Positions 1 through 5,210 of a stretch of DNA of 5,210 nucleotides are shown here, piece by piece. Source of the DNA: Clostridiales bacterium (lineage in GTDB: Bacteria > Bacillota > Clostridia > Peptostreptococcales > T1SED10-28). How positions within the stretch are numbered: the stretch's first letter is position 1; every line of letters starts with the position of its first letter. The stretch is from positions 1-5,210 of the forward strand of contig SLKF01000106.1 of the NCBI GenBank assembly GCA_007134725.1, given 5' to 3'. The position numbers and the translations under genes are program-made. A model generated the notes under the pieces. That model was not told the DNA's origin, searched no databases, and was given only the letters and a program-made list of their open reading frames with translations.

Positions 1-72
1 AACGTGGTAGATGAAGAAAATGCGGTTACCGAAGACCTAATAACCGAAGAAGATCCTAAAGATCAGGAATAA
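1..72 (+). CDS. nusA: C-terminal tail of probable transcription factor NusA (partial, 5' end outside window)
   Basis: Frame 1 is open from the first base and gives 23 residues before TAA at 70-72. The peptide is strongly acidic (Glu/Asp in more than a third of positions, ending DPKDQE) and contains no recognisable domain, so the sequence alone does not identify it. The assignment rests on position: in Bacillota the gene directly before ylxR is normally nusA, whose product binds RNA polymerase and modulates pausing, termination and antitermination. A low-complexity acidic extension after the KH domains is plausible for NusA but is inference here. The stop codon lies next to the ribosome-binding site of the following gene, which suggests coupled translation. 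Confidence 0.7.
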   Translation, partial: NVVDEENAVTEDLITEEDPKDQE

Positions 73-80
73 GAGGTGAT
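73..80 (+). promoter_or_regulatory. Ribosome-binding site of rnpM
   Basis: GAGGTGAT matches the anti-Shine-Dalgarno complement over eight bases. It begins immediately after the upstream TAA, with the GAGG core 7 bases before the ATG at 84. It fixes the rnpM start and ties its translation to ribosomes finishing the upstream gene. Confidence 0.8.
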
Positions 81-83
81 TCC

Positions 84-356
84 ATGAAAACTCGGAAAAC
101 CCCACTTCGAAAATGCATCGGATGTGGAGAACTTAAGGATAAACGGGAACTTATCCGGGTGGTACGAAACAAAGAGGGACTAGTTTCCTTAGATACCACA
201 GGAAAAGCCCAAGGCAGAGGCGCCTACATTTGTTCAAAGAAAGCCTGTTTAGAAATGGCCATAAAGAACCGGGGACTGAACCGTTCCTTTAAATGTGAAG
301 TGCCCAAAGCCGTATACAATAAATTGTTAGAGGAGATTCCCATCGATGAATCATAA
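84..356 (+). CDS. rnpM: RnpM/YlxR family RNA-binding protein (DUF448)
   Basis: This 90-residue basic protein matches the YlxR (DUF448) family in length and motifs: an N-terminal RKCIGCG segment (residues 9-15), a KRELIRVVR strand (20-28), and the family hallmark GRGAYIC (44-50), followed by a helix and a NRSF segment near residue 66. The Bacillus subtilis homologue is described as RnpM, which binds the RNase P RNA and modulates RNase P activity; transfer of that role to this organism is inference. Four cysteines in two pairs (C11/C14 and C50/C55) could form a metal site; many family members lack some of them. The start is ATG 84, preceded by a strong Shine-Dalgarno. The last 11 bases overlap the start of ylxQ, as expected for a co-translated pair. 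Confidence 0.95.
   Translation: MKTRKTPLRKCIGCGELKDKRELIRVVRNKEGLVSLDTTGKAQGRGAYICSKKACLEMAIKNRGLNRSFKCEVPKAVYNKLLEEIPIDES
330..335 (+). promoter_or_regulatory. Ribosome-binding site of ylxQ, inside the rnpM coding region
   Basis: GAGGAG ends 10 bases before the ATG at 346 and lies wholly within the last codons of rnpM (it encodes the EE of LLEEIP). This supports ATG 346 as the true start and an 11-base overlap between the genes. Confidence 0.75.
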
Positions 357-660
357 TCAAAAGCTTTTAGGACTTATAGGTTTAGCCATGCGGGCAGGGA
401 AAGTGGTCTCCGGTGATGAAGGAGTCCTTGCCGCCATTAAGAATCAAAAAGCATCGCTTGTTATTATTGCGGAAGACGCTTCCGACGGTACGAAAAAGAA
501 ATTTATAGATAAAAGTAGTTATCGAGACATACCCCACCGGATTGCTTTTGAAAAAGACGTCCTGGGGCATGCCATCGGGAAAAAAACTAGGGCTGTTGTA
601 GGGATTGTAGATCCCAATTTTGCAAAGAAAATGCTGGAGATGATCGATTGCAGTCACTAG
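346..660 (+). CDS. ylxQ: YlxQ, L7Ae/L30e/S12e/Gadd45-family RNA-binding protein
   Basis: The 104-residue product fits a single L7Ae-type alpha-beta-alpha domain. Recognisable parts are the N-terminal LLGLIGLAMRAGKVVSGDEG segment (7-26), the AAIKNQKASLVIIAEDASDGTKKK core (29-52) typical of the family, and a C-terminal TRAVVGIVD strand (81-89). L7Ae-family proteins bind kink-turn RNA motifs; the specific RNA bound by YlxQ is not evident from sequence. It sits between rnpM and infB, the usual place in Bacillota, and is sometimes annotated as a ribosomal protein L7Ae-like protein. The start overlaps rnpM by 11 bases and the TAG stop at 658-660 lies 24 bases before the infB start chosen here. Family assignment is secure; cellular role is not. 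Confidence 0.93.
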   Translation: MNHNQKLLGLIGLAMRAGKVVSGDEGVLAAIKNQKASLVIIAEDASDGTKKKFIDKSSYRDIPHRIAFEKDVLGHAIGKKTRAVVGIVDPNFAKKMLEMIDCSH

Positions 661-670
661 CCTAAACTAT

Positions 671-678
671 AGGGGGTG
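671..678 (+). promoter_or_regulatory. Ribosome-binding site that decides the infB start
   Basis: AGGGGGTG resembles AGGAGGTG with one position able to form a G-U wobble with 16S rRNA. It lies 6 bases before TTG 685. The competing GTG at 676 lies inside this site and would have no separate Shine-Dalgarno, so TTG 685 is favoured. Confidence 0.75.
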
Positions 679-684
679 TTTGAT

Positions 685-2802
685 TTGTCAAAGGTCAGAG
701 TGTACGAATTAGCAAAAAAACTGGATATGAGTTCCAAGGAACTGATCACGAAATTAGAAGAGCTTTCCATTGAGGTTAACTCCCACATGAGCAGTATGGA
801 AGAAGAGGATGTTAAAATCATTGAAGAGCTTTTTGCCAAGCCTGAAGAAAAATCGGCAAAAACGGAAAAAGAAAAAGAAGCGGCAAAGAAAGCGGAAGAG
901 CCGAAGAAGACCAACAAAAAGTCCGGCCGAAAAAAGCTGTCAAAGAAAGAACGAAAGAAACAGTATGCCCAGGAAAAAGAAAACCAGGAAGAAAAAAGCG
1001 AAAGAAAGAATGAGGTGGATGACATAATCGAATTAGAAGAAAAGATCATCGTAAAGGATTTAGCAGAAAAACTGGATAAAAACCCCAATGAAATCATCAG
1101 CAAGTTAGTACAAATGGGAATTATGGCGGCAATCAATCAGGAAGTGGATTTTGAAACCGCAGCACTGATCGCCGATGATTATGATATTGAAGTATCTATG
1201 ATCGAGTCGGAAGCAGTCGAAGAAGAAGTGGAAGATCCGGAAGAGTTATTGGATTTTGAAATTGAAGAGGATGATCCCAAGGATTTGGAATTCCGATCTC
1301 CCGTAATCAGTGTAATGGGTCATGTAGACCATGGGAAAACCACCTTACTGGATGCCATTCGAAAAACCAAACACGTGGATACGGAAGCCGGAGGAATTAC
1401 CCAGCATATCGGAGCTTCCGAGATTAAGATCAATGATCAAAAAATCGTATTCTTAGATACTCCGGGACATGAAGCCTTTACATCCATGAGAGCCCGAGGG
1501 GCCAAAGCCACGGATATCGCCATATTGGTTGTGGCCGCCGATGACGGGGTAATGCCTCAAACCATTGAAGCCATCAACCATGCAAAAGCGGCAGAGATTC
1601 CTATTATCGTAGCCATAAACAAGATTGATAAGCCGGGAGCCAACCCGGAACGGGTAAAGCAGGAACTTACGGAACATAATGTGGTTATCGAAGAATGGGG
1701 CGGGGAAGTAATTGCCGTTGAGGTATCCGCAATTATGGGTACAGGGATTGATCAATTACTGGAAACCATCATTCTGGTTGCAGAAATGGAAGAGTTAAAG
1801 GCCAATCCTAACCGAAAAGCCTTAGGCATCGTTATCGAAGCCAACTTGGACAAAGGACGGGGATCAGTAGCTACCGTGCTTGTGAAAAACGGAACCTTGA
1901 ATGTGGGCGACAACGTGGTTGTAGGCCTGGCTTCAGGAAAAATTCGAGCCATGGTCAACGACTCTGGAAAACGACTGAAAAAAGCGGGTCCAGCCACAGC
2001 AGTGGAGGTCACCGGACTCTCGGAAGTACCCAAGGCGGGAGACAAACTGATCGTTGTAGATGACGAGAAGATGGCTAGAAACATCGCAGCAAAACGACAA
2101 AGCAAGATCAAACTGGATAAAGTGAAGTCCGATAAGCGGGTATCCTTAGAAGATTTATATGACCGTATGAAAGAAGGAGAACTCAAAGAGCTGAACATCA
2201 TCGTCAAAGCCGATGTACAGGGTTCTGTGGAAGCCGTACGACAATCCTTAAGCAAACTGACCAACGAAGAAGTGGTAATCAAGCCGATTCATGGTGGCGT
2301 AGGAGCCATTACCGAGACCGACGTAATGTTAGCCTCGGCATCCAATGCCATTATCATCGGATTTAATGTTCGTCCCACCTCTTCCGCTACAGCCATAGCA
2401 AAGATTGAGGAAGTGGATTTAAGAACCTACCGAATCATTTACAAAGCCATAGAAGATATTGAAGCGGCCATGGAAGGTATGCTGGATCCGGAGTTCAAAG
2501 AAGTGGACATCGGAAAAGTGGAAGTACGGGCAACCTTTAAAGTTCCCAATGCGGGCATGGTTGCAGGGTGCTATGTATTAGAAGGCAAGATTACCCGAAA
2601 TTCAAAAATCCGACTGGTACGTGACGGAATTGTGGTTCATGAGGGAGACATTGATTCTCTACGACGATTCAAGGACGAGGCCAAAGAAGTGGTTAAAGGA
2701 TTTGAATGTGGGGTAGGAATTGAAAACTTTAATGACGTCAAAGAGGGCGACATTATTGAAGCCTACGAAATTCAGGAAATCGAACGAAAGTTAAAGAAAT
2801 AG
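685..2802 (+). CDS. infB: Translation initiation factor IF-2
   Basis: IF-2 is the GTPase that brings formyl-Met-tRNA to the 30S subunit and promotes 50S joining. From TTG 685 the protein has 705 residues, close to other Bacillota IF-2 proteins. Domain order: IF2_N module (about 1-50, beginning [12 protein letters not shown]), Lys/Glu-rich linker (52-115), second IF2_N module (about 120-172), acidic linker, G domain (205-372), beta-barrel domain 2, domain 3 with ADVQGSVEA (509-517), and the C-terminal initiator-tRNA-binding domain with [11 protein letters not shown] (672-682). All GTPase motifs are intact: G1 GHVDHGKT (212-219), G2 GGITQHIGA (236-244), G3 DTPGH (258-262), G4 NKID (312-315), G5 SA (348-349). 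A GTG at 676 would add three residues (MFD) but overlaps the ribosome-binding site. Arg codons are dominated by CGA, unlike nrnA and truB. Confidence 0.98.
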   Translation: MSKVRVYELAKKLDMSSKELITKLEELSIEVNSHMSSMEEEDVKIIEELFAKPEEKSAKTEKEKEAAKKAEEPKKTNKKSGRKKLSKKERKKQYAQEKENQEEKSERKNEVDDIIELEEKIIVKDLAEKLDKNPNEIISKLVQMGIMAAINQEVDFETAALIADDYDIEVSMIESEAVEEEVEDPEELLDFEIEEDDPKDLEFRSPVISVMGHVDHGKTTLLDAIRKTKHVDTEAGGITQHIGASEIKINDQKIVFLDTPGHEAFTSMRARGAKATDIAILVVAADDGVMPQTIEAINHAKAAEIPIIVAINKIDKPGANPERVKQELTEHNVVIEEWGGEVIAVEVSAIMGTGIDQLLETIILVAEMEELKANPNRKALGIVIEANLDKGRGSVATVLVKNGTLNVGDNVVVGLASGKIRAMVNDSGKRLKKAGPATAVEVTGLSEVPKAGDKLIVVDDEKMARNIAAKRQSKIKLDKVKSDKRVSLEDLYDRMKEGELKELNIIVKADVQGSVEAVRQSLSKLTNEEVVIKPIHGGVGAITETDVMLASASNAIIIGFNVRPTSSATAIAKIEEVDLRTYRIIYKAIEDIEAAMEGMLDPEFKEVDIGKVEVRATFKVPNAGMVAGCYVLEGKITRNSKIRLVRDGIVVHEGDIDSLRRFKDEAKEVVKGFECGVGIENFNDVKEGDIIEAYEIQEIERKLKK

Positions 2803-2827
2803 ATGATATAAGCGAAAGCCGGAATAG

Positions 2828-2833
2828 AAAGGA
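2828..2833 (+). promoter_or_regulatory. Ribosome-binding site of rbfA before three tandem ATG codons
   Basis: AAAGGA is followed by GAAG-type purines and then ATG ATG ATG at 2836, 2839 and 2842. Spacing to the three starts is 2, 5 and 8 bases. The third has the usual spacing, so 2842 is preferred; use of 2839 cannot be excluded. Confidence 0.6.
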
Positions 2834-2841
2834 AGATGATG

Positions 2842-3255
2842 ATGGCTTATTCAAGAGAAGAACGACTCAGTGAGGAAATTAAAAAAATTACCAGCAAGAT
2901 CATTCGGGATGAATTAAGGGATCCCCGGATTGCTCCGATTACTTCCGTGACGGAAGTGGACGTAACCCGGGATCTTCGATACGCCACACTGTTCATCAGT
3001 GTACTGGGTTCCGAAGAAGATAAAAAGGGTACCATTGAAGCCTTGAATCATGCCAAGGGACTCCTTCGAAAAGAAGTGGGAAAAAGAATCAGCTCCCATT
3101 TTACCCCGGAAATTGTGATTAAAATGGATGAATCCATTGAACACGGGGTAAAGATGCATCAAAAGATTAATGAGGTAAGACAAAAAGAAAAAGAGCGAAA
3201 CCCTGAAAATCCTCCGAAAGAGGAAGAAACTCCGGGAGATTCCCATGATCAGTAA
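2842..3255 (+). CDS. rbfA: 30S ribosome-binding factor RbfA
   Basis: RbfA is a single KH-like-domain protein that binds the 30S subunit and assists late 16S rRNA maturation. From the preferred start it has 137 residues (139 from the first of three tandem ATGs). Family features are the N-terminal helix with RLSEEIKKITSKII, the DPRI turn (27-30), the TEVDVTRDLRYATLFISVLG strand pair (37-56), the LNHAKGLLRKEVGKRI helix, and the PEIVIKMDESIEHG end of the domain (about 89-102). The last 25 or so residues form a charged, proline-containing tail (for example NPENPPKEEETPG) that looks disordered. The gene follows infB after a 39-base gap, the classical infB-rbfA pairing, and its 3' end overlaps nrnA by 11 bases while carrying the nrnA ribosome-binding site. 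Confidence 0.96.
   Translation: MAYSREERLSEEIKKITSKIIRDELRDPRIAPITSVTEVDVTRDLRYATLFISVLGSEEDKKGTIEALNHAKGLLRKEVGKRISSHFTPEIVIKMDESIEHGVKMHQKINEVRQKEKERNPENPPKEEETPGDSHDQ
3234..3238 (+). promoter_or_regulatory. Ribosome-binding site of nrnA, inside the rbfA coding region
   Basis: GGGAG lies 6 bases before ATG 3245 and within the final codons of rbfA. It supports the 11-base gene overlap and translational coupling of nrnA to rbfA. Confidence 0.7.
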
Positions 3256-4204
3256 AATTAAAGAGGAGATTGAAAGGGCGAAAACCATCGCCCTGATCTC
3301 CCATAAAAGCCCGGACGGAGACAGCCTGGGATCTGTGGCGGGATTGGGACAGGCCCTGATGGAGATGGGTAAGGAAGTAACCCTGTTTGTAAACGATAAA
3401 ATTCCCGAGAAGTATGAATTTTTAGCCGAGAAAAATCCCTATGTCCTGTATAAAAAAGGAATGGGAAAGAACATGGACCTCTTGTTTGTCCTGGACTGCG
3501 GCCAGGCTTCACGACTGGATTACAGTGAAGAAATACTCAATGAGGCAAAAACCGTGATCAACATGGATCACCATATGAAAAATCCGAATTTCGGCCATAT
3601 TAATTGGGTGGATACGGACATATCCTCCACCTGTGAACTGGTATTGGAGTTGATCAACAAACTGAAGCTTCCCTTAAATTATGCCGGAACCACTGCCCTT
3701 TATACGGGTATTGTTACGGATACGGGAAGCTTTATGTACGACAACACCGCTCCGAAAACCCTGCGGGCCGCCGCAGAGCTTTTGGAGTTGGGCGTGGATA
3801 AAGACCGGATTTACCGGGAGGCCTTTCAAAGCCGAAACATAAAAGAAGTAAAACTCCTGGGAGAAGTGGTAAAAGACCTCACCCCCTTGTTTGACGGACG
3901 GGTAGCCTTAAGCAGTCTCAGTCAGGAAAAGCTGAAAGCCTACGATCTGGATATACAGGCCATGGATGAACTGATTGACTTTACCCGGGACATTGCCGGG
4001 GTGGAAATCTCCGTCGTCTTAAAAGAGATGGAAAACGGAGGCACGAAAATCGGATTTCGCTCGAAAAATGCTTACCGGGTCGACTCCCTGGCCCGTTCCT
4101 TGGGTGGGGGCGGCCATGAAAAGGCTGCGGGAGCCACCGTAAAGATGAATCTGGCGGAAACCGAAGCGATGCTGATCAAAGCGCTGGAAGAACTACTACA
4201 GTAA
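3245..4204 (+). CDS. nrnA: DHH/DHHA1 phosphoesterase, NrnA-type oligoribonuclease / pAp phosphatase
   Basis: The 319-residue protein has the two-domain layout of NrnA: an N-terminal DHH domain and a C-terminal DHHA1 domain. Metal-binding motifs are complete: SHKSPDGDSLGS (19-30; H20, D24, D26), VLDCG (82-86; D84), the signature MDHH (107-110), and TDTGSF (158-163; D159). In the DHHA1 domain, FRSKN (271-275) and the glycine-rich GGGGHEKAAGA (287-297) form the expected substrate-binding elements. NrnA proteins degrade two- to five-nucleotide RNAs, and many also hydrolyse pAp to AMP; the exact substrate preference here is inferred from family membership. Length and motifs distinguish it from RecJ (much longer) and from GdpP-type proteins (extra membrane/PAS/GGDEF domains). 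Location between rbfA and truB is common in Clostridia. Confidence 0.93.
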   Translation: MISKIKEEIERAKTIALISHKSPDGDSLGSVAGLGQALMEMGKEVTLFVNDKIPEKYEFLAEKNPYVLYKKGMGKNMDLLFVLDCGQASRLDYSEEILNEAKTVINMDHHMKNPNFGHINWVDTDISSTCELVLELINKLKLPLNYAGTTALYTGIVTDTGSFMYDNTAPKTLRAAAELLELGVDKDRIYREAFQSRNIKEVKLLGEVVKDLTPLFDGRVALSSLSQEKLKAYDLDIQAMDELIDFTRDIAGVEISVVLKEMENGGTKIGFRSKNAYRVDSLARSLGGGGHEKAAGATVKMNLAETEAMLIKALEELLQ

Positions 4205-4211
4205 AAGGAGG
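4204..4211 (+). promoter_or_regulatory. Strong ribosome-binding site of truB
   Basis: AAAGGAGG is a near-perfect Shine-Dalgarno, 7 bases before ATG 4219, and its first base is the last base of the nrnA TAA stop. It is the closest match to consensus in the window. Confidence 0.85.
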
Positions 4212-4218
4212 AAAGCCT

Positions 4219-5118
4219 ATGAATGGGATTCTGAATATTATCAAGCCCATCGGGATGACCTCCCATGATGTGGTCTATAAGGTTCGAAAAAAATTGGGCA
4301 TAAAAAAAGTGGGCCATACGGGAACCCTGGATCCTAACGCTTCCGGGGTACTGCCCATTTGCCTGGGCCAGGGAACGAAAATTTCCCAGTTTCTGTTGGA
4401 AAAGGAAAAAGCCTACCGAACCACCTGTCGCCTGGGAATGATTACGGACACCCAGGATCTTGACGGAAAGGTGTTGGATGAAAAACCGGTTTCGGTTTCT
4501 AAAGAGGAACTTGAAAAGGCATTGTTGGATTTTCAGCCGGGATATGATCAATTACCCCCCATGTACTCCGCCTTAAAAGTGGGGGGACGAAAACTCTATG
4601 AATATGCCCGGGAAGGGATAGAAGTGCCCCGGGACAAACGGTGGGTCCAACTGCCAACCCTTAGTTTGATTGAGCACCGGGAGAGGGAATTTGTCTTGGA
4701 TGTGGTCTGTTCCAAGGGGACCTATATTCGCACTCTTTGCCACGACATCGGTGAAAAACTGGGCGTGGGAGGGACCATGGCGGCATTGGAAAGAACCGTA
4801 TCAGGACCCTTTACCATGGAGGAGGGAATTCCCTTAGGGGAATTTTTACAACTGGAAAGAGAAGCAATTGAAAAACTCTTATACCCTGTGGATTATCCCC
4901 TGGCCCACTATCCCAAGTACCAGGCGGGAAAAAAGCAGGAAAAGCAGGCCATAAACGGAAACAAGCTTCCCTTAAGTGCCGAGGAACTTGAACTCCTTAA
5001 TTATCCGGAAAAAGTGCAGCACTACCGCATCTACGTAGAAGATCGGTTTATCGGCATCGGAGAAATTATAAGCGAAGAAAACATCGAAAAAATGAAATTT
5101 GTTAAGGTGATTCTTTAA
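4219..5118 (+). CDS. truB: tRNA pseudouridine(55) synthase TruB
   Basis: TruB isomerises uridine 55 in the T-loop of nearly all tRNAs and also acts as a tRNA folding chaperone in Escherichia coli. The 299-residue protein carries the family landmarks in order: GILNIIKPIGMTSHDVV (3-19), the catalytic GHTGTLDPNASGVLP (32-46, nucleophile D38), KAYRTTCRLG (64-73, with conserved Y67), TDTQDLDG (76-83), PPMYSALKVGGRKLYEYAREG (113-133) and SKGTYIRTLCHDIG (165-178). The last 75 or so residues form a C-terminal extension consistent with the PUA-like domain of longer Bacillota TruB proteins, though this part is weakly conserved. No key residue is missing. The start is fixed by a strong Shine-Dalgarno. 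The gene follows nrnA by 14 bases and precedes a probable ribF, the standard truB-ribF pairing. Confidence 0.97.
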   Translation: MNGILNIIKPIGMTSHDVVYKVRKKLGIKKVGHTGTLDPNASGVLPICLGQGTKISQFLLEKEKAYRTTCRLGMITDTQDLDGKVLDEKPVSVSKEELEKALLDFQPGYDQLPPMYSALKVGGRKLYEYAREGIEVPRDKRWVQLPTLSLIEHREREFVLDVVCSKGTYIRTLCHDIGEKLGVGGTMAALERTVSGPFTMEEGIPLGEFLQLEREAIEKLLYPVDYPLAHYPKYQAGKKQEKQAINGNKLPLSAEELELLNYPEKVQHYRIYVEDRFIGIGEIISEENIEKMKFVKVIL

Positions 5119-5160
5119 ACAGGAAACCGTAAGGTAATGTAAAGCAAATGAGGGATAACC

Positions 5161-5210
5161 ATGAATATACTAAAATTAGATAAATCCTATAAATCCCAAC
5201 CGGTACGGGG
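5161..5210 (+). CDS. ribF: Start of next gene, probably bifunctional riboflavin kinase/FAD synthetase RibF (partial)
   Basis: ATG 5161 is preceded by GAGGG (5150-5154) with 6-base spacing and opens a frame that runs to the window end, giving about 16 residues (MNILKLDKSYKSQPVRG, the last codon incomplete). The diagnostic RibF nucleotide-binding motif (GNFDGVHLGH type) would lie just beyond the window, so it cannot be checked. The identification rests on position: ribF is the usual neighbour downstream of truB in Bacillota. A short N-terminal stretch of this kind before the first strand is compatible with RibF but not diagnostic. The 42-base gap after truB contains no visible terminator hairpin, so the gene is probably in the same transcript. 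Confidence 0.55.
   Translation, partial: MNILKLDKSYKSQPVR

Noticed and set aside
809..1027. 72-codon Lys/Arg-rich frame on the + strand within infB
   Set aside because: An out-of-frame reading of the A/G-rich linker; the composition is explained by the purine tract.
657..1136. 159-codon open frame on the - strand, Ser/Phe rich
   Set aside because: It lies opposite the Lys/Glu-rich IF-2 linker; complementary AAA/GAA codons read as TTT/TTC and produce Ser/Phe strings. No ribosome-binding site or family resemblance, and infB is certain.
780..1140. Internal start for a short IF-2 isoform, as known in some bacteria
   Set aside because: In-frame GTG/ATG codons between the two IF2_N modules lack a convincing Shine-Dalgarno at proper spacing, so the sequence does not support one.
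1752..2282. 176-codon open frame on the - strand inside infB
   Set aside because: Antisense to conserved IF-2 domains 2 and 3, low-complexity Ser/Thr composition, no recognisable motif; a by-product of infB codon usage.
2803..2841. Possible terminator, promoter or small RNA between infB and rbfA
   Set aside because: Only a two-pair GC-GAAA-GC stem is visible, with no T-run; no convincing -35/-10 pair.
4072..4551. 159-codon open frame on the - strand across the nrnA/truB junction
   Set aside because: It covers the conserved DHHA1 glycine motif and the TruB catalytic region on the opposite strand and has no family features of its own.
5119..5160. Possible terminator or leader between truB and the next gene
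   Set aside because: No inverted repeat with a following T-run; only the GAGGG ribosome-binding site is supported.
1..5210. A CRISPR array, mobile element, toxin-antitoxin or defence system
   Set aside because: No spaced repeats, terminal inverted repeats, transposase or defence motifs seen; the whole window is accounted for by conserved housekeeping genes and short gaps.

Overview
This window is a nearly gap-free, single-strand stretch of a bacterial translation and RNA-metabolism operon. The order is 3' end of nusA (inferred), rnpM (ylxR), ylxQ (L7Ae family), infB, rbfA, nrnA (DHH/DHHA1 phosphoesterase), truB, and the first codons of a gene that is probably ribF. All genes are on the + strand. 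Gene order, purine-rich Shine-Dalgarno sites, a likely TTG start for infB, and nrnA between rbfA and truB point to a Bacillota organism, most likely of the class Clostridia. Base composition looks moderate (mid-40s % GC by eye, not computed). I cannot name a genus.

Layout. 1-72 is an acidic C-terminal tail ending in TAA. 84-356 is the small RNA-binding protein RnpM/YlxR, and 346-660 is the L7Ae-family protein YlxQ, overlapping it by 11 bases. 685-2802 is translation initiation factor IF-2. 2842-3255 is ribosome-binding factor A. 3245-4204 is the NrnA-type nanoRNase/pAp phosphatase, again overlapping its upstream neighbour by 11 bases. 4219-5118 is tRNA pseudouridine-55 synthase. 5161-5210 is the start of the next gene. 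No gap exceeds about 45 bases, and I see no internal terminator or promoter, so one polycistronic message is the simplest reading.

How the genes work together. NusA acts in transcription elongation and termination. RnpM and YlxQ are small RNA binders. IF-2 delivers initiator tRNA and promotes subunit joining. RbfA matures the 30S subunit. TruB modifies the tRNA T-loop. NrnA clears the short oligoribonucleotides left by RNA decay. The segment therefore links transcription, ribosome assembly, initiation, tRNA modification and RNA recycling.

I looked for a novel system and did not find one: every complete gene belongs to a known conserved family with its key motifs intact. The points worth a second look are modest. 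They are start-codon choices, two similar overlap junctions sharing a 12-base ribosome-binding context, a four-cysteine form of RnpM, Arg codon use in infB that differs from the downstream genes, and a charged tail on RbfA.
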